A stretch of DNA of 12,363 nt, taken from positions 1 through 12,363 of the forward strand of contig JAAZND010000086.1 of assembly GCA_012798485.1 (NCBI GenBank), in the 5' to 3' direction. Source of the stretch: Candidatus Beckwithbacteria bacterium. GTDB taxonomy: Bacteria; Patescibacteriota; Microgenomatia; UBA1400; UBA1449. A program made the position numbers and the translations under genes. Under the pieces are notes generated by a model. It did no database searches. It was not told the origin of the DNA and saw only the letters and a program-made list of their open reading frames with translations. Below are positions 5,812-12,360 of this stretch, piece after piece (within the stretch, counting starts at the first letter, position 1; the number at the start of each line of letters is the position of its first letter).

Positions 5812-6480
5812 TCAATTATTAGTTTCATAACTTTCGACAAAAATTTTATAATCTAAGATATTTAAAGCTCCATCTTCATTAAAATCTAAATTAACATTAT
5901 CTTCTTGACTTTCATATTTTTGTGCCTCATATTCATCAATAAATAGCTTGAAATCTAAATCATTACAAAAATCATCTTCCTTTAAATCACAAAGAGAACT
6001 AGAAGCTATACATAATCCATCACTACATGACCCTATTTCTTCATTAAGATTACACAATTGTCCATCTTGATTACTATCTGCTACAAAAGCACAACTATGC
6101 TCAGCTCTTTTTTGACAATCTGGAGGAAGAACTGTACGGCAAATTAATCCAGCACAAATCCCATTATCACAATATTCATTGATTCCACAGTCAGAATTTA
6201 TTGTACAAGCATCTCCTACCACAAAAACTTCAGGTGTTTTTGAGGATCCTGTAGTTGTCGTTAAATTACTAAAGGAAGAATTTAAAATAGAATTCCCAGT
6301 AAAAGGTGAAATAGCAATTTGCAAAGAAAACAAACAAAAAGAAACCAAAAAACCCATAAAACCAACAGTCGCTGGTAGATGATCTTTATGGAAAAGCCCT
6401 TTGAAATTAGAATTTTTTCTATTTACCAAAGTTTGTTTTCTTGCTTTATGAATTTTATGAGCAGTTTGGACAGAAACCAT
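5812..6480 (-). CDS. Cys-rich membrane-anchored protein with dockerin-like C-terminus
   Basis: 222 residues. A basic N-terminal tail of about 37 residues precedes one membrane segment (about 38-58), then a short Ser/Thr-rich spacer (62-82). A region with 12 cysteines follows (C92 to C172), with clusters such as CTINSDCGINEYC and CSDGLC, suggesting up to six disulfides in an exposed domain. The C-terminus has two calcium-loop-like repeats: DLKEDDFCNDLD (165-176, degenerate, Lys at position 3) and DFNEDGALNILD (199-210, canonical), each followed by a helix of the type YKIFVESY. That is a divergent dockerin. It is the first gene of the three-gene surface operon, with a TTGACA promoter element upstream. 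It stops with TGA followed directly by TAATAA. Catalytic function is not evident; it may be the exposed cargo of the cohesin/dockerin chain. Confidence 0.82.
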   Translation of the reverse strand: MVSVQTAHKIHKARKQTLVNRKNSNFKGLFHKDHLPATVGFMGFLVSFCLFSLQIAISPFTGNSILNSSFSNLTTTTGSSKTPEVFVVGDACTINSDCGINEYCDNGICAGLICRTVLPPDCQKRAEHSCAFVADSNQDGQLCNLNEEIGSCSDGLCIASSSLCDLKEDDFCNDLDFKLFIDEYEAQKYESQEDNVNLDFNEDGALNILDYKIFVESYETNN

Positions 6481-6510
6481 ATTTTTTTATGATTTTATGA
6501 CTATATTCAG

Positions 6511-6538
6511 CTTAAAACATAACTAAACACCTTGTCAA
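6511..6538 (-). promoter_or_regulatory. Putative promoter of the cohesin/dockerin operon
   Basis: A perfect -35 hexamer TTGACA (6533-6538, minus strand) is followed after 16 bp by TTTAAG (6511-6516), four of six to the -10 consensus. A better -10 hexamer, TATAGT (6500-6505), lies 27 bp from TTGACA and would need its own weak -35. Either choice puts the start within about 35 bases of the ATG at 6480. No Shine-Dalgarno follows. Confidence 0.45.
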
Positions 6539-6647
6539 CTAGCAATTCAGCTAAATTGAACTAATTTTATGAACATATATTGTATTTTTCTAAAAAAACC
6601 TGATTTACTAGTATTTTTAAAAATAAATATTTATCAAAAATAATTTA

Positions 6648-6768
6648 TGTGGAAAAATTGAACATTATTTTAAGTTAAATAAACTTAAAATAAGATATTT
6701 ATACTTGTTAAATAAATAAATTTTAGCTTAAATAATTGTTCACAACTTATACACAATTTTGTGGATAA
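6648..6768. other. Cluster of DnaA-box-like 9-mers: candidate oriC or DnaA-controlled region
   Basis: Within the gene-free gap 6481-6805, three 9-mers match the DnaA-box consensus TTWTNCACA exactly: TTATACACA on the plus strand (6747-6755), TTATCCACA on the minus strand (6760-6768, the classic strongest box) and TTTTCCACA on the minus strand (6648-6656). A near match, TTGTTCACA (6736-6744), sits 2 nt from the next box. The 79 bases between the outer boxes are almost pure A/T, as expected of an unwinding element. Clustering is the evidence; I saw only one isolated exact match elsewhere (8645-8653, inside comEC). No dnaA, dnaN or rpmH is nearby and genes on both sides run the same way, so origin function is unproven. 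Confidence 0.45.
6665..6693. repeat. Perfect 12-bp inverted repeat in the DnaA-box region
   Basis: TTATTTTAAGTT (6665-6676) and AACTTAAAATAA (6682-6693) are exact reverse complements around the 5-nt loop AAATA. The stem has only one G-C pair and no T tract follows on the minus strand, so it is a poor terminator for the gene ending at 6806. It may be a protein-binding dyad or part of an unwinding element. Confidence 0.55.
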
Positions 6769-6805
6769 ATACTAAAAATATGTTTTTAGAAAAAAATGAC
6801 AAAAA

Positions 6806-7657
6806 TTATTCCAAAGCAACTTTATCATTATCCCAAACTAAAACAACATCTCCTACTTCATCGGTACGATAAACTTTTGTTCCTAAATTCTTTAAAAACT
6901 CAACTATTTCTTTATCGGGATGTCCATAGCTATTTTTACCAACTCCAATGGTAGCGATTTGAGGATTTACCATTTGTAAAAACATTTGCGAAGAGGAATA
7001 CTTGCTTCCATGGTGAGCCACTTTTAAAACCAAACTTTCTAAATCTTCATTGATTTTCACCAGTTCATTTTCCACTTCCAAAGGAATGTCTCCCGTCACC
7101 AGTGCGCTAAATTGTTGGTATTTAATTTTTGTAACGATCGAAGCTTCATTATCATTATTAAGACCATAGATAGCTAAACTTTTATTTTCATCTTTATTTT
7201 TAGGCCAAATAAAATCTACCTCTATTCCATTTATTTTGACTTGGTCTAAATCTTGAACATGTTTAATGAGAATATGCTGATCTACTAATAATTTACTCAA
7301 ATTAATAGATTCTTCTTTATCAAGGTCTGCTCCATTATCAACAAATAAAGCGATACTATATATAGTAGCAATTTCATCAAAACCACCAATATGATCTTTG
7401 TCTGGATGTGTAGCAATAACAAGATTAATTTTTTTATCCCAAAAAGGCATATGTTTTTGTAAACAGCTTAGAACTTGATTATCTTCACCACTATCTATTA
7501 AAATTTGTGTAAACCCTTTAGTAATTAAAACAGCATCTCCTTGCCCAACATCACATTGGATAAATCTTAGTTTCTGATCTGGATATTGCTTATAAACATT
7601 AAATATAGCAATAAGTATCAAAATATTAACTAGTATTAAATTATATAAACTTTTCAT
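6806..7657 (-). CDS. ComEC-like metallo-beta-lactamase-fold protein (stand-alone C-terminal part of ComEC)
   Basis: 283 residues with an N-terminal hydrophobic segment (about 4-22), then the ComEC/Rec2-type metallo-beta-lactamase domain. Visible motifs are DVGQGDAVLI (36-45), the metal site THPDKDHIGG (H84, D86, D88, H89), TGDI (D190), AHHGSKYSSS (H215, H216) and GHPDKE (H246). These are the marks of the ComEC C-terminal domain, proposed to degrade the non-imported DNA strand. In most bacteria this domain is fused to the ComEC channel; here it is a separate gene 44 bp after the channel gene. Its own membrane segment means the split is not a simple sequencing frameshift. The domain should lie outside the membrane face, next to ComEC. 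A related soluble hydrolase role cannot be excluded, but the operon context argues for DNA uptake. Last gene of the comEA-comEC unit. Confidence 0.92.
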   Translation of the reverse strand: MKSLYNLILVNILILIAIFNVYKQYPDQKLRFIQCDVGQGDAVLITKGFTQILIDSGEDNQVLSCLQKHMPFWDKKINLVIATHPDKDHIGGFDEIATIYSIALFVDNGADLDKEESINLSKLLVDQHILIKHVQDLDQVKINGIEVDFIWPKNKDENKSLAIYGLNNDNEASIVTKIKYQQFSALVTGDIPLEVENELVKINEDLESLVLKVAHHGSKYSSSQMFLQMVNPQIATIGVGKNSYGHPDKEIVEFLKNLGTKVYRTDEVGDVVLVWDNDKVALE

Positions 7658-7701
7658 ATTAAATAATATTTAAGGTAAACTTATATAATATTTACTCAAA
7701 A

Positions 7702-8982
7702 CTAAAGCGAATCATCTAATTTGATTTGTGTAAAGAAATAAAAAATTAATCCCCAAATTAAGAAAACTAAAAACCAAGGTAGGTTGAAAGTAATATTGCC
7801 AATTGAGAAAGAAGCAAAAAACTCTGAAACCCAATAAACATAGCCCAGTAAAGGCGAAATTAAAAAAGCTATGCCTCTAGCTAAAGGTAGGAAAACAAAA
7901 GAAAAAAATAAGACTATGACCCCAGCATACATAACTGGGGCAACAACTGGGGCAACTAAAATATTGGCAAAAATACTCAAAAGACTAGTCTTCCCAAAAA
8001 TATTTAACAATAAAGGTATAAGTAATAGCTGAACGGCTAGAGATTGCGAAAAATCAGCTCTTATGAAATCAAGCAAAGAAAAAATCTTGTAACTAGTAAT
8101 TTTGCTAAAAATCAAATCAAGTTTTCCTCCAAAAACTAAAATTGCTAAGGTAGCAGTAAAAGAAAGTTGAAAGCTAACGGAAAAAATTAAAAATGGATCA
8201 AAAATCAACATTAAACTTCCAGTTATTAGTAGGACCCATACGCTAGCAGTTTTGCGACCCATTAGTTTTGCAAGCCACACTAATGATAACATTATTGTGG
8301 CTCTCACAATTGGAGCTTCCAAGCCAGCTAAAATAGCATAAATAAAAATTAAAAAAAAAGAAAATAAGTATTTTAAATTTCTGCTTAAATTTTGTAGTAA
8401 AAGCATAGTAATAGTTGAAACTAAAATTATGTTTCCACCGGAAGCAACTACCAAATGCAATAAACCACTCTTTTGCATTTTTTCATAGGTCACTGGTGAC
8501 AAGGAAGATTTAGTTCCTAAAATCATACCAGAAATTAAGTTCGCTTTATCTTCGTCAAAAACCATCACCAATTTCTTTTGTAAAATTGATTTTAAATCTA
8601 AAATACAGTTTTGTACTAATATAAAAGGATATTTTAAAATTTGATGTGTAAAACTTTGATGAGAAAATTTTTTAACAATAACAATGTCGGGAAATATCAG
8701 CCAATGTTGTAAGTAAAAACTATTTATCACTTGAATTTCTAGTTTGCCAATTATTTTCAGTTCATCTCCTAGTTTTAAACCTATATCAGGTTTAGTTTTA
8801 ATATAAAAATCATTGATTCTAAAAACTAAGGAATTTTTATCCTGTTTAATTATTTCTTCAACATGTCCTTGTAATTTAATTTTTCGTTCTGGGATTATTT
8901 CAAAAGAAGATTGTATATAAAAACTAATTAAAATAGATGACAAAATAATAAAAGAGAATAAAAAATAAAAAAATCTTTTCAT
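7702..8982 (-). CDS. comEC: ComEC/Rec2 DNA-uptake channel protein, competence domain without fused nuclease
   Basis: 426 residues. Two parts are visible: an N-terminal membrane segment (about 4-24) with an OB-like soluble domain (about 33-105: IKLQGHVEEIIKQDKNS, LGDELKIIGKLEI), and the polytopic competence domain (about 145-418). The latter carries the hallmarks ISGMILGTKSSLS, KSGLLHLVVASGGNIILV (171-188), APIVRATIMLS (223-233), DPFLIFSVSFQLSF (262-275) and many hydrophobic helices. ComEC forms the inner-membrane channel through which single-stranded DNA enters during transformation. Full-length ComEC is typically 700-800 residues with a C-terminal metallo-beta-lactamase domain; that part is the next gene. 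It starts 18 bp after the comEA stop, so the two are surely cotranscribed. ATG follows AAATAT with no Shine-Dalgarno. Confidence 0.95.
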   Translation of the reverse strand: MKRFFYFLFSFIILSSILISFYIQSSFEIIPERKIKLQGHVEEIIKQDKNSLVFRINDFYIKTKPDIGLKLGDELKIIGKLEIQVINSFYLQHWLIFPDIVIVKKFSHQSFTHQILKYPFILVQNCILDLKSILQKKLVMVFDEDKANLISGMILGTKSSLSPVTYEKMQKSGLLHLVVASGGNIILVSTITMLLLQNLSRNLKYLFSFFLIFIYAILAGLEAPIVRATIMLSLVWLAKLMGRKTASVWVLLITGSLMLIFDPFLIFSVSFQLSFTATLAILVFGGKLDLIFSKITSYKIFSLLDFIRADFSQSLAVQLLLIPLLLNIFGKTSLLSIFANILVAPVVAPVMYAGVIVLFFSFVFLPLARGIAFLISPLLGYVYWVSEFFASFSIGNITFNLPWFLVFLIWGLIFYFFTQIKLDDSL

Positions 8983-9000
8983 ATATTTATTAATTTTAAC

Positions 9001-9633
9001 TTAATTTACTGTCACCAACTCTTTGATTTCATCAAAGGTTTTTTCACCAATACCAGAAACTTTTAATAAGTCACTAACAGAAGAATAAGGTCTTTCATTA
9101 ATAATCTTATCAGCAGTACTTGAACCAATATTAGGTAAACTTTCTAGTTCTTGTTTGCTTGCATTATTAAGATTGATTTTTGTACTATTTTGATCAGATA
9201 AAACAAGAGGATCTTCTAAAACCTCACCTTCAAAGGGAATGTATATTTTCTGTCCATCTTGAGCCTTTTGGGCCAAATTTAATTTTTTTTGTACCCATTC
9301 CTTATCAGCTTGTTCTAAAATTCCTTCTGCTAAAATCAAAGCATCATTTAACCTTTGTCCTTCTTTAAGAGAATAGACCCCAGGCTTTTTAACTGCACCA
9401 GAAATATCTATAAAGATATCTTTTTCTATATTACTTTCTATTTCATTGGGATTTTTTTCAATGATTTCAATATTCTGTTCTTGTTTTTGATAATCAAAAA
9501 ATAGAAAAATAGCAACAATAATTAAAGAGAAACCTAAAAAAAAGGAAATTAAGCCAATGAGATTATTTTTAAGAAAAATTAATAAAGAAGAATCTGCAGA
9601 TTTTTCCAAAAAATTATCTAAATTATCAGCCAT
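9001..9633 (-). CDS. comEA: ComEA-type DNA-binding protein (SLBB plus helix-hairpin-helix)
   Basis: 210 residues. A short cytoplasmic N-terminus precedes one membrane segment (about 24-46). After an acidic spacer comes an SLBB domain (about 72-133, with IDISGAVKKPGVYSLKEGQ and GQKIYIP), then a double helix-hairpin-helix domain (151-210): INLNNASKQELESLPNIGSS, KIINERPY, DLLKVSGIGEKTFDEIKEL. This is the standard Gram-positive-type ComEA layout. The protein binds incoming double-stranded DNA outside the membrane and hands it to ComEC, whose gene follows 18 bp downstream. A promoter (9681-9709) and a hairpin sit between leuS and this gene, so it heads the uptake operon. No Shine-Dalgarno; ATG follows TTTATTT. 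Confidence 0.96.
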   Translation of the reverse strand: MADNLDNFLEKSADSSLLIFLKNNLIGLISFFLGFSLIIVAIFLFFDYQKQEQNIEIIEKNPNEIESNIEKDIFIDISGAVKKPGVYSLKEGQRLNDALILAEGILEQADKEWVQKKLNLAQKAQDGQKIYIPFEGEVLEDPLVLSDQNSTKINLNNASKQELESLPNIGSSTADKIINERPYSSVSDLLKVSGIGEKTFDEIKELVTVN

Positions 9634-9635
9634 AA

Positions 9636-9676
9636 ATAAACTAAGTATTTAAAAATTAAGTAAATACTGAGTTTAT
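9636..9676. promoter_or_regulatory. Hairpin or operator-like dyad directly before comEA
   Basis: ATAAACT-A-AGTATTT (9636-9650) pairs with AAATACT-G-AGTTTAT (9662-9676): 14 pairs with one central mismatch and an 11-nt loop. It ends 2 nt before the comEA ATG and begins about where the predicted promoter would start transcription, so the mRNA would open with a stem-loop covering the initiation region. It could stabilise the 5' end, limit initiation, or as DNA be a repressor operator. No T tract follows, so terminator is unlikely. Confidence 0.5.
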
Positions 9677-9680
9677 CTTA

Positions 9681-9709
9681 AGTATGGCTAACTAAAGAAA
9701 AAATATCAA
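9681..9709 (-). promoter_or_regulatory. Putative promoter of the comEA-comEC-MBL operon
   Basis: On the minus strand TTGATA (9704-9709, five of six) and CATACT (9681-9686, four of six) are exactly 17 bp apart, in the 86-bp gap between the leuS stop and the comEA start. Expected transcription start falls near 9674, at the outer end of the comEA hairpin. Confidence 0.5.
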
Positions 9710-9719
9710 GCTTAAACTT

Positions 9720-12290
9720 TTAGATAACAAAATTAACTAATTTTCCTTTAACAAAAATTTCTTTTTTAATAACTTGATTTTTTAAATAACTTTTTATTTT
9801 TTCATCTTCTTTGGCTTTTGCCAGAACATAATTTTGATCTAAAGTCTTGTCTTTAACCACCTTGATTTCTCCTCTTTTTTTACCATTAACTTGGATAACG
9901 ATAATAACTTCTTCATTAGTTATCATTTTTTCATCATAATCTGGCCATTTTTGTTGATGAACTGAATTAAATTGTTTTCCATCTTGAAATTCTTGCCATA
10001 ATTCTTCTGCTAAATGAGGAGCTATAGGAGCAATTAGCAATACTATAGTTTTTAGCGCCAATAACCCATGTTTGCTATTTTCTTCTGTTAAGGGTTTATC
10101 AGTAAAATTATCTTCTAAAAAATTAAGATATTTCATAATAGAAGCAATTATGATATTATATTTAAAGTTTTTATAACCATATGTCACCTTCTTAATCGTC
10201 TCATGTCTTATTCCTTCTAATTTGCTAATATCAGCCTTTAGATAAACTTCCCCTTCTCTAATTTGATAAAATAATTTAAAAAATCTATGAATAAATTTTT
10301 CCATTCCCTGTATTCCACTATCTCTAAAATCACCGCCATCTTTATATGGCCCCATAAAAGATAAATACAGTCTTAAAACATCGGCACCAAACTTAGCAAT
10401 ATACTCATCTGGATTAACAACATTCCCTCGACTTTTACTCATCTTAGCTCCATCCTTAATAATTAAACCATGGGCATAAAAATTAGGAAAAGGTTCTTCA
10501 AAATCAAGATATTTTAAATCATGCAAAGCCATAGTAATAAAACGGGAATACATCAAATGTAAAACAGAGTGTTCTGCTCCACCACAATATTGAGAAACAG
10601 GCAACCATTTCTTGGTAATTTCAGGAATAAAAGCATTCTTGGAAGCTTCTTTCCTGCTAATATCTCCACCTGCAGTACTAGGATAACGCAAAAAATACCA
10701 GGAGCTATCTAAAAAAGTATCAGAGACATCTGTTTCCCTCTGGGCTTTTCCTCCACACACAGGACAAGTGGTTTCAAAAAACTCGGGATGACGAGCTAAA
10801 GGAGATTTTCCAGAACCATCAGGTAAATAATCATTAATTTCCGATAATTCTACTGGCAGCTGATCTTCTGGAACTGGATACCAGCCTACCATATTAGTAG
10901 AATTTTTCAATTTAGATTTTTGACTAGTAAACCAACTTTTACCTTCTTTAGCACAAGATGGACAATATATCATAGGAATTGGTGGTCCCCAATAACGCTG
11001 ACGACTAATACACCAATCACGTAATTTATAAGTAGTTTTACTTTTACCGATCTTTTTTGTTTCCAAAGACTTAATAATATCTTTTAAATTATAGGGATAT
11101 TGTAAATCATTCCAATCTGTTGAATTAATTATTTTACCTTCATCCTTATAATTATCATTCCAATTATCAGGATTAAATTCCCAATTATTTCCTCTTATAA
11201 CTGGTTTAATTGCCAAATTAAACTTTTTGGCAAATTCAAAATCTCTCTTATCATGAGCAGGTACACCCATTACAGCTCCTTCTCCATAATCCATAAGGAC
11301 ATAATCGGCAATCCAAACCGGAATTTTCTCATTATTAATTGGGTTAATCACATATGACCCAGTAAAAACTCCAGTCTTTTCTTTATTCTCAAATTTTCTT
11401 TCTAATTCGGTTTTTTTATTAGTTTCACTAATATAATGACTAACACTATCCTTATATTTTTCTTGAGTTATATTAATAACTAATGGATGCTCTGGAGCAA
11501 GGCAAAAGAAAGTACAGCCATGCAAAGTATCAGGTCGAGTAGTAAAAACCTTGATAATATCCTGATAATTTTCTAACTTAAAATACACTTCTGCTCCTTC
11601 AGATTTACCTATCCAATTTCTCTGAGTGATTAAAACTTTATCTGGCCAATTTAACTTATAAGTATTATCCAAAAGCCTTTGAGCATAATCAGTAATTTTA
11701 AAAAACCACTGAGACATATATTTTCTCTCAATTTCCGTTTTACAACGCTCACAAACTATCTTCTCGCCTTTTTTTTCAGTCTGTTCATCAGAAACAGTGG
11801 TTTTACATGAAGGACACCATGTTACGGCAGATTTCTTTTTATAAGCTAAACCCGCCTTAAATAATTGAATAAACAACCACTGAGTCCAACGATAATAATC
11901 TGGATTCATCACATCCACAGTATGATTCCAATCAAATATATTGCCAATCATCTTTAGCTGCTGAGTAAAATGTTCAATGTTTCTATTGGTCATTTGTTTA
12001 GGATGGACTCCCATTTTAATAGCAAAGTTTTCACTATGAATTCCTCCTGAATCAAACCCAATTGGTTCAAAAACATCATATCCTTGCATTCTCATAAATC
12101 TACCATGAATATCTGATCCTGTAAAAGCATAGACATTGCCAACATGTAAACCCTCAGCACTGGGATAAGGATACATCATCAGATTATAATATGGTTTAGT
12201 TGCTGTTTTTAACTTAACTCCGTTTAATTTTTCCTCTTCCCATATTTTTTGCCATTTAGATTCGATTTGCTGATGTTTATAAGTTTTCAT
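9720..12290 (-). CDS. leuS: Leucyl-tRNA synthetase
   Basis: Charges tRNA-Leu with leucine in the cytoplasm. The 856 residues match full-length bacterial LeuRS. Class I landmarks are present: PYPSAEGLHVGN (HIGH-type motif H49-N52) and KMSKS (616-620, in DGAKMSKSRGNVVNPDEY). The CP1 editing domain (about 222-415) has TTRPDT (T251) and GVPAHDKRD (D347 expected to bind the amino group of mischarged products). Two CxxC pairs (159/162 with 180/183; 443/446 with 509/512) suggest two zinc sites. The leucine-specific region ends with RETDVSDTFLDSSWYFLRY. Residues 565-583, VSQYCGGAEHSVLHLMYSR, are the usual catalytic-core signature, and the anticodon-binding and C-terminal domains follow. About 20 residues (near 447-470) seem inserted between the second zinc CxxC and the VPEDQLPV segment, compared with common bacterial forms from memory. 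No Shine-Dalgarno; a small hairpin sits just upstream of the ATG. Confidence 0.98.
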   Translation of the reverse strand: MKTYKHQQIESKWQKIWEEEKLNGVKLKTATKPYYNLMMYPYPSAEGLHVGNVYAFTGSDIHGRFMRMQGYDVFEPIGFDSGGIHSENFAIKMGVHPKQMTNRNIEHFTQQLKMIGNIFDWNHTVDVMNPDYYRWTQWLFIQLFKAGLAYKKKSAVTWCPSCKTTVSDEQTEKKGEKIVCERCKTEIERKYMSQWFFKITDYAQRLLDNTYKLNWPDKVLITQRNWIGKSEGAEVYFKLENYQDIIKVFTTRPDTLHGCTFFCLAPEHPLVINITQEKYKDSVSHYISETNKKTELERKFENKEKTGVFTGSYVINPINNEKIPVWIADYVLMDYGEGAVMGVPAHDKRDFEFAKKFNLAIKPVIRGNNWEFNPDNWNDNYKDEGKIINSTDWNDLQYPYNLKDIIKSLETKKIGKSKTTYKLRDWCISRQRYWGPPIPMIYCPSCAKEGKSWFTSQKSKLKNSTNMVGWYPVPEDQLPVELSEINDYLPDGSGKSPLARHPEFFETTCPVCGGKAQRETDVSDTFLDSSWYFLRYPSTAGGDISRKEASKNAFIPEITKKWLPVSQYCGGAEHSVLHLMYSRFITMALHDLKYLDFEEPFPNFYAHGLIIKDGAKMSKSRGNVVNPDEYIAKFGADVLRLYLSFMGPYKDGGDFRDSGIQGMEKFIHRFFKLFYQIREGEVYLKADISKLEGIRHETIKKVTYGYKNFKYNIIIASIMKYLNFLEDNFTDKPLTEENSKHGLLALKTIVLLIAPIAPHLAEELWQEFQDGKQFNSVHQQKWPDYDEKMITNEEVIIVIQVNGKKRGEIKVVKDKTLDQNYVLAKAKEDEKIKSYLKNQVIKKEIFVKGKLVNFVI

Positions 12291-12297
12291 AAATTTT

Positions 12298-12321
12298 AAA
12301 AGCTAATTACAGATAGCTTTT
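12298..12321. promoter_or_regulatory. Short hairpin before the leuS start
   Basis: AAAAGCTA (12298-12305) and TAGCTTTT (12314-12321) are exact reverse complements with an 8-nt loop, ending 7 nt before the leuS ATG and occupying the usual ribosome-binding region. It resembles the comEA arrangement in position. The stem is weak (two G-C pairs). Confidence 0.4.
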
Positions 12322-12336
12322 CCCTAAAGATAGGTA

Positions 12337-12360
12337 TAAAAAAACTCCCTTTACGGGAGT
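12337..12360 (-). terminator. Intrinsic terminator upstream of leuS
   Basis: ACTCCC (12344-12349) and GGGAGT (12355-12360) form a GC-rich 6-bp stem with a 5-nt loop, followed on the minus strand by seven T. It is about 47 bp upstream of the leuS ATG. It most simply ends the gene beyond the right edge; because it is so close to leuS it could instead be a leader attenuator. A TTGACT overlaps the far arm and lies 19 bp from TATACC, a possible but poorly spaced leuS promoter. Confidence 0.8.

Noticed and set aside
6179..6382. Plus-strand open frame of 67 codons
   Set aside because: Antisense to the Cys-rich dockerin-like gene, which shows clear protein-level structure there.
6665..6693. Hairpin as the terminator of the comEA operon
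   Set aside because: It lies over 110 bases past the stop, has nearly no G-C pairs, and is not followed by a T tract on the minus strand.
8645..8653. TTTTACACA on the minus strand as an additional DnaA box
   Set aside because: It is a single isolated match inside the comEC coding sequence, about what is expected by chance in AT-rich DNA.
9180..9368. Plus-strand open frame of 62 codons
   Set aside because: Antisense to the SLBB and HhH-linker part of comEA.
9720..12290. Alternative genetic code with UGA as glycine (Gracilibacteria-type)
   Set aside because: Long frames such as leuS contain no internal TGA and use ordinary glycine codons at conserved glycines; TGA serves as a stop at 5812-5814.
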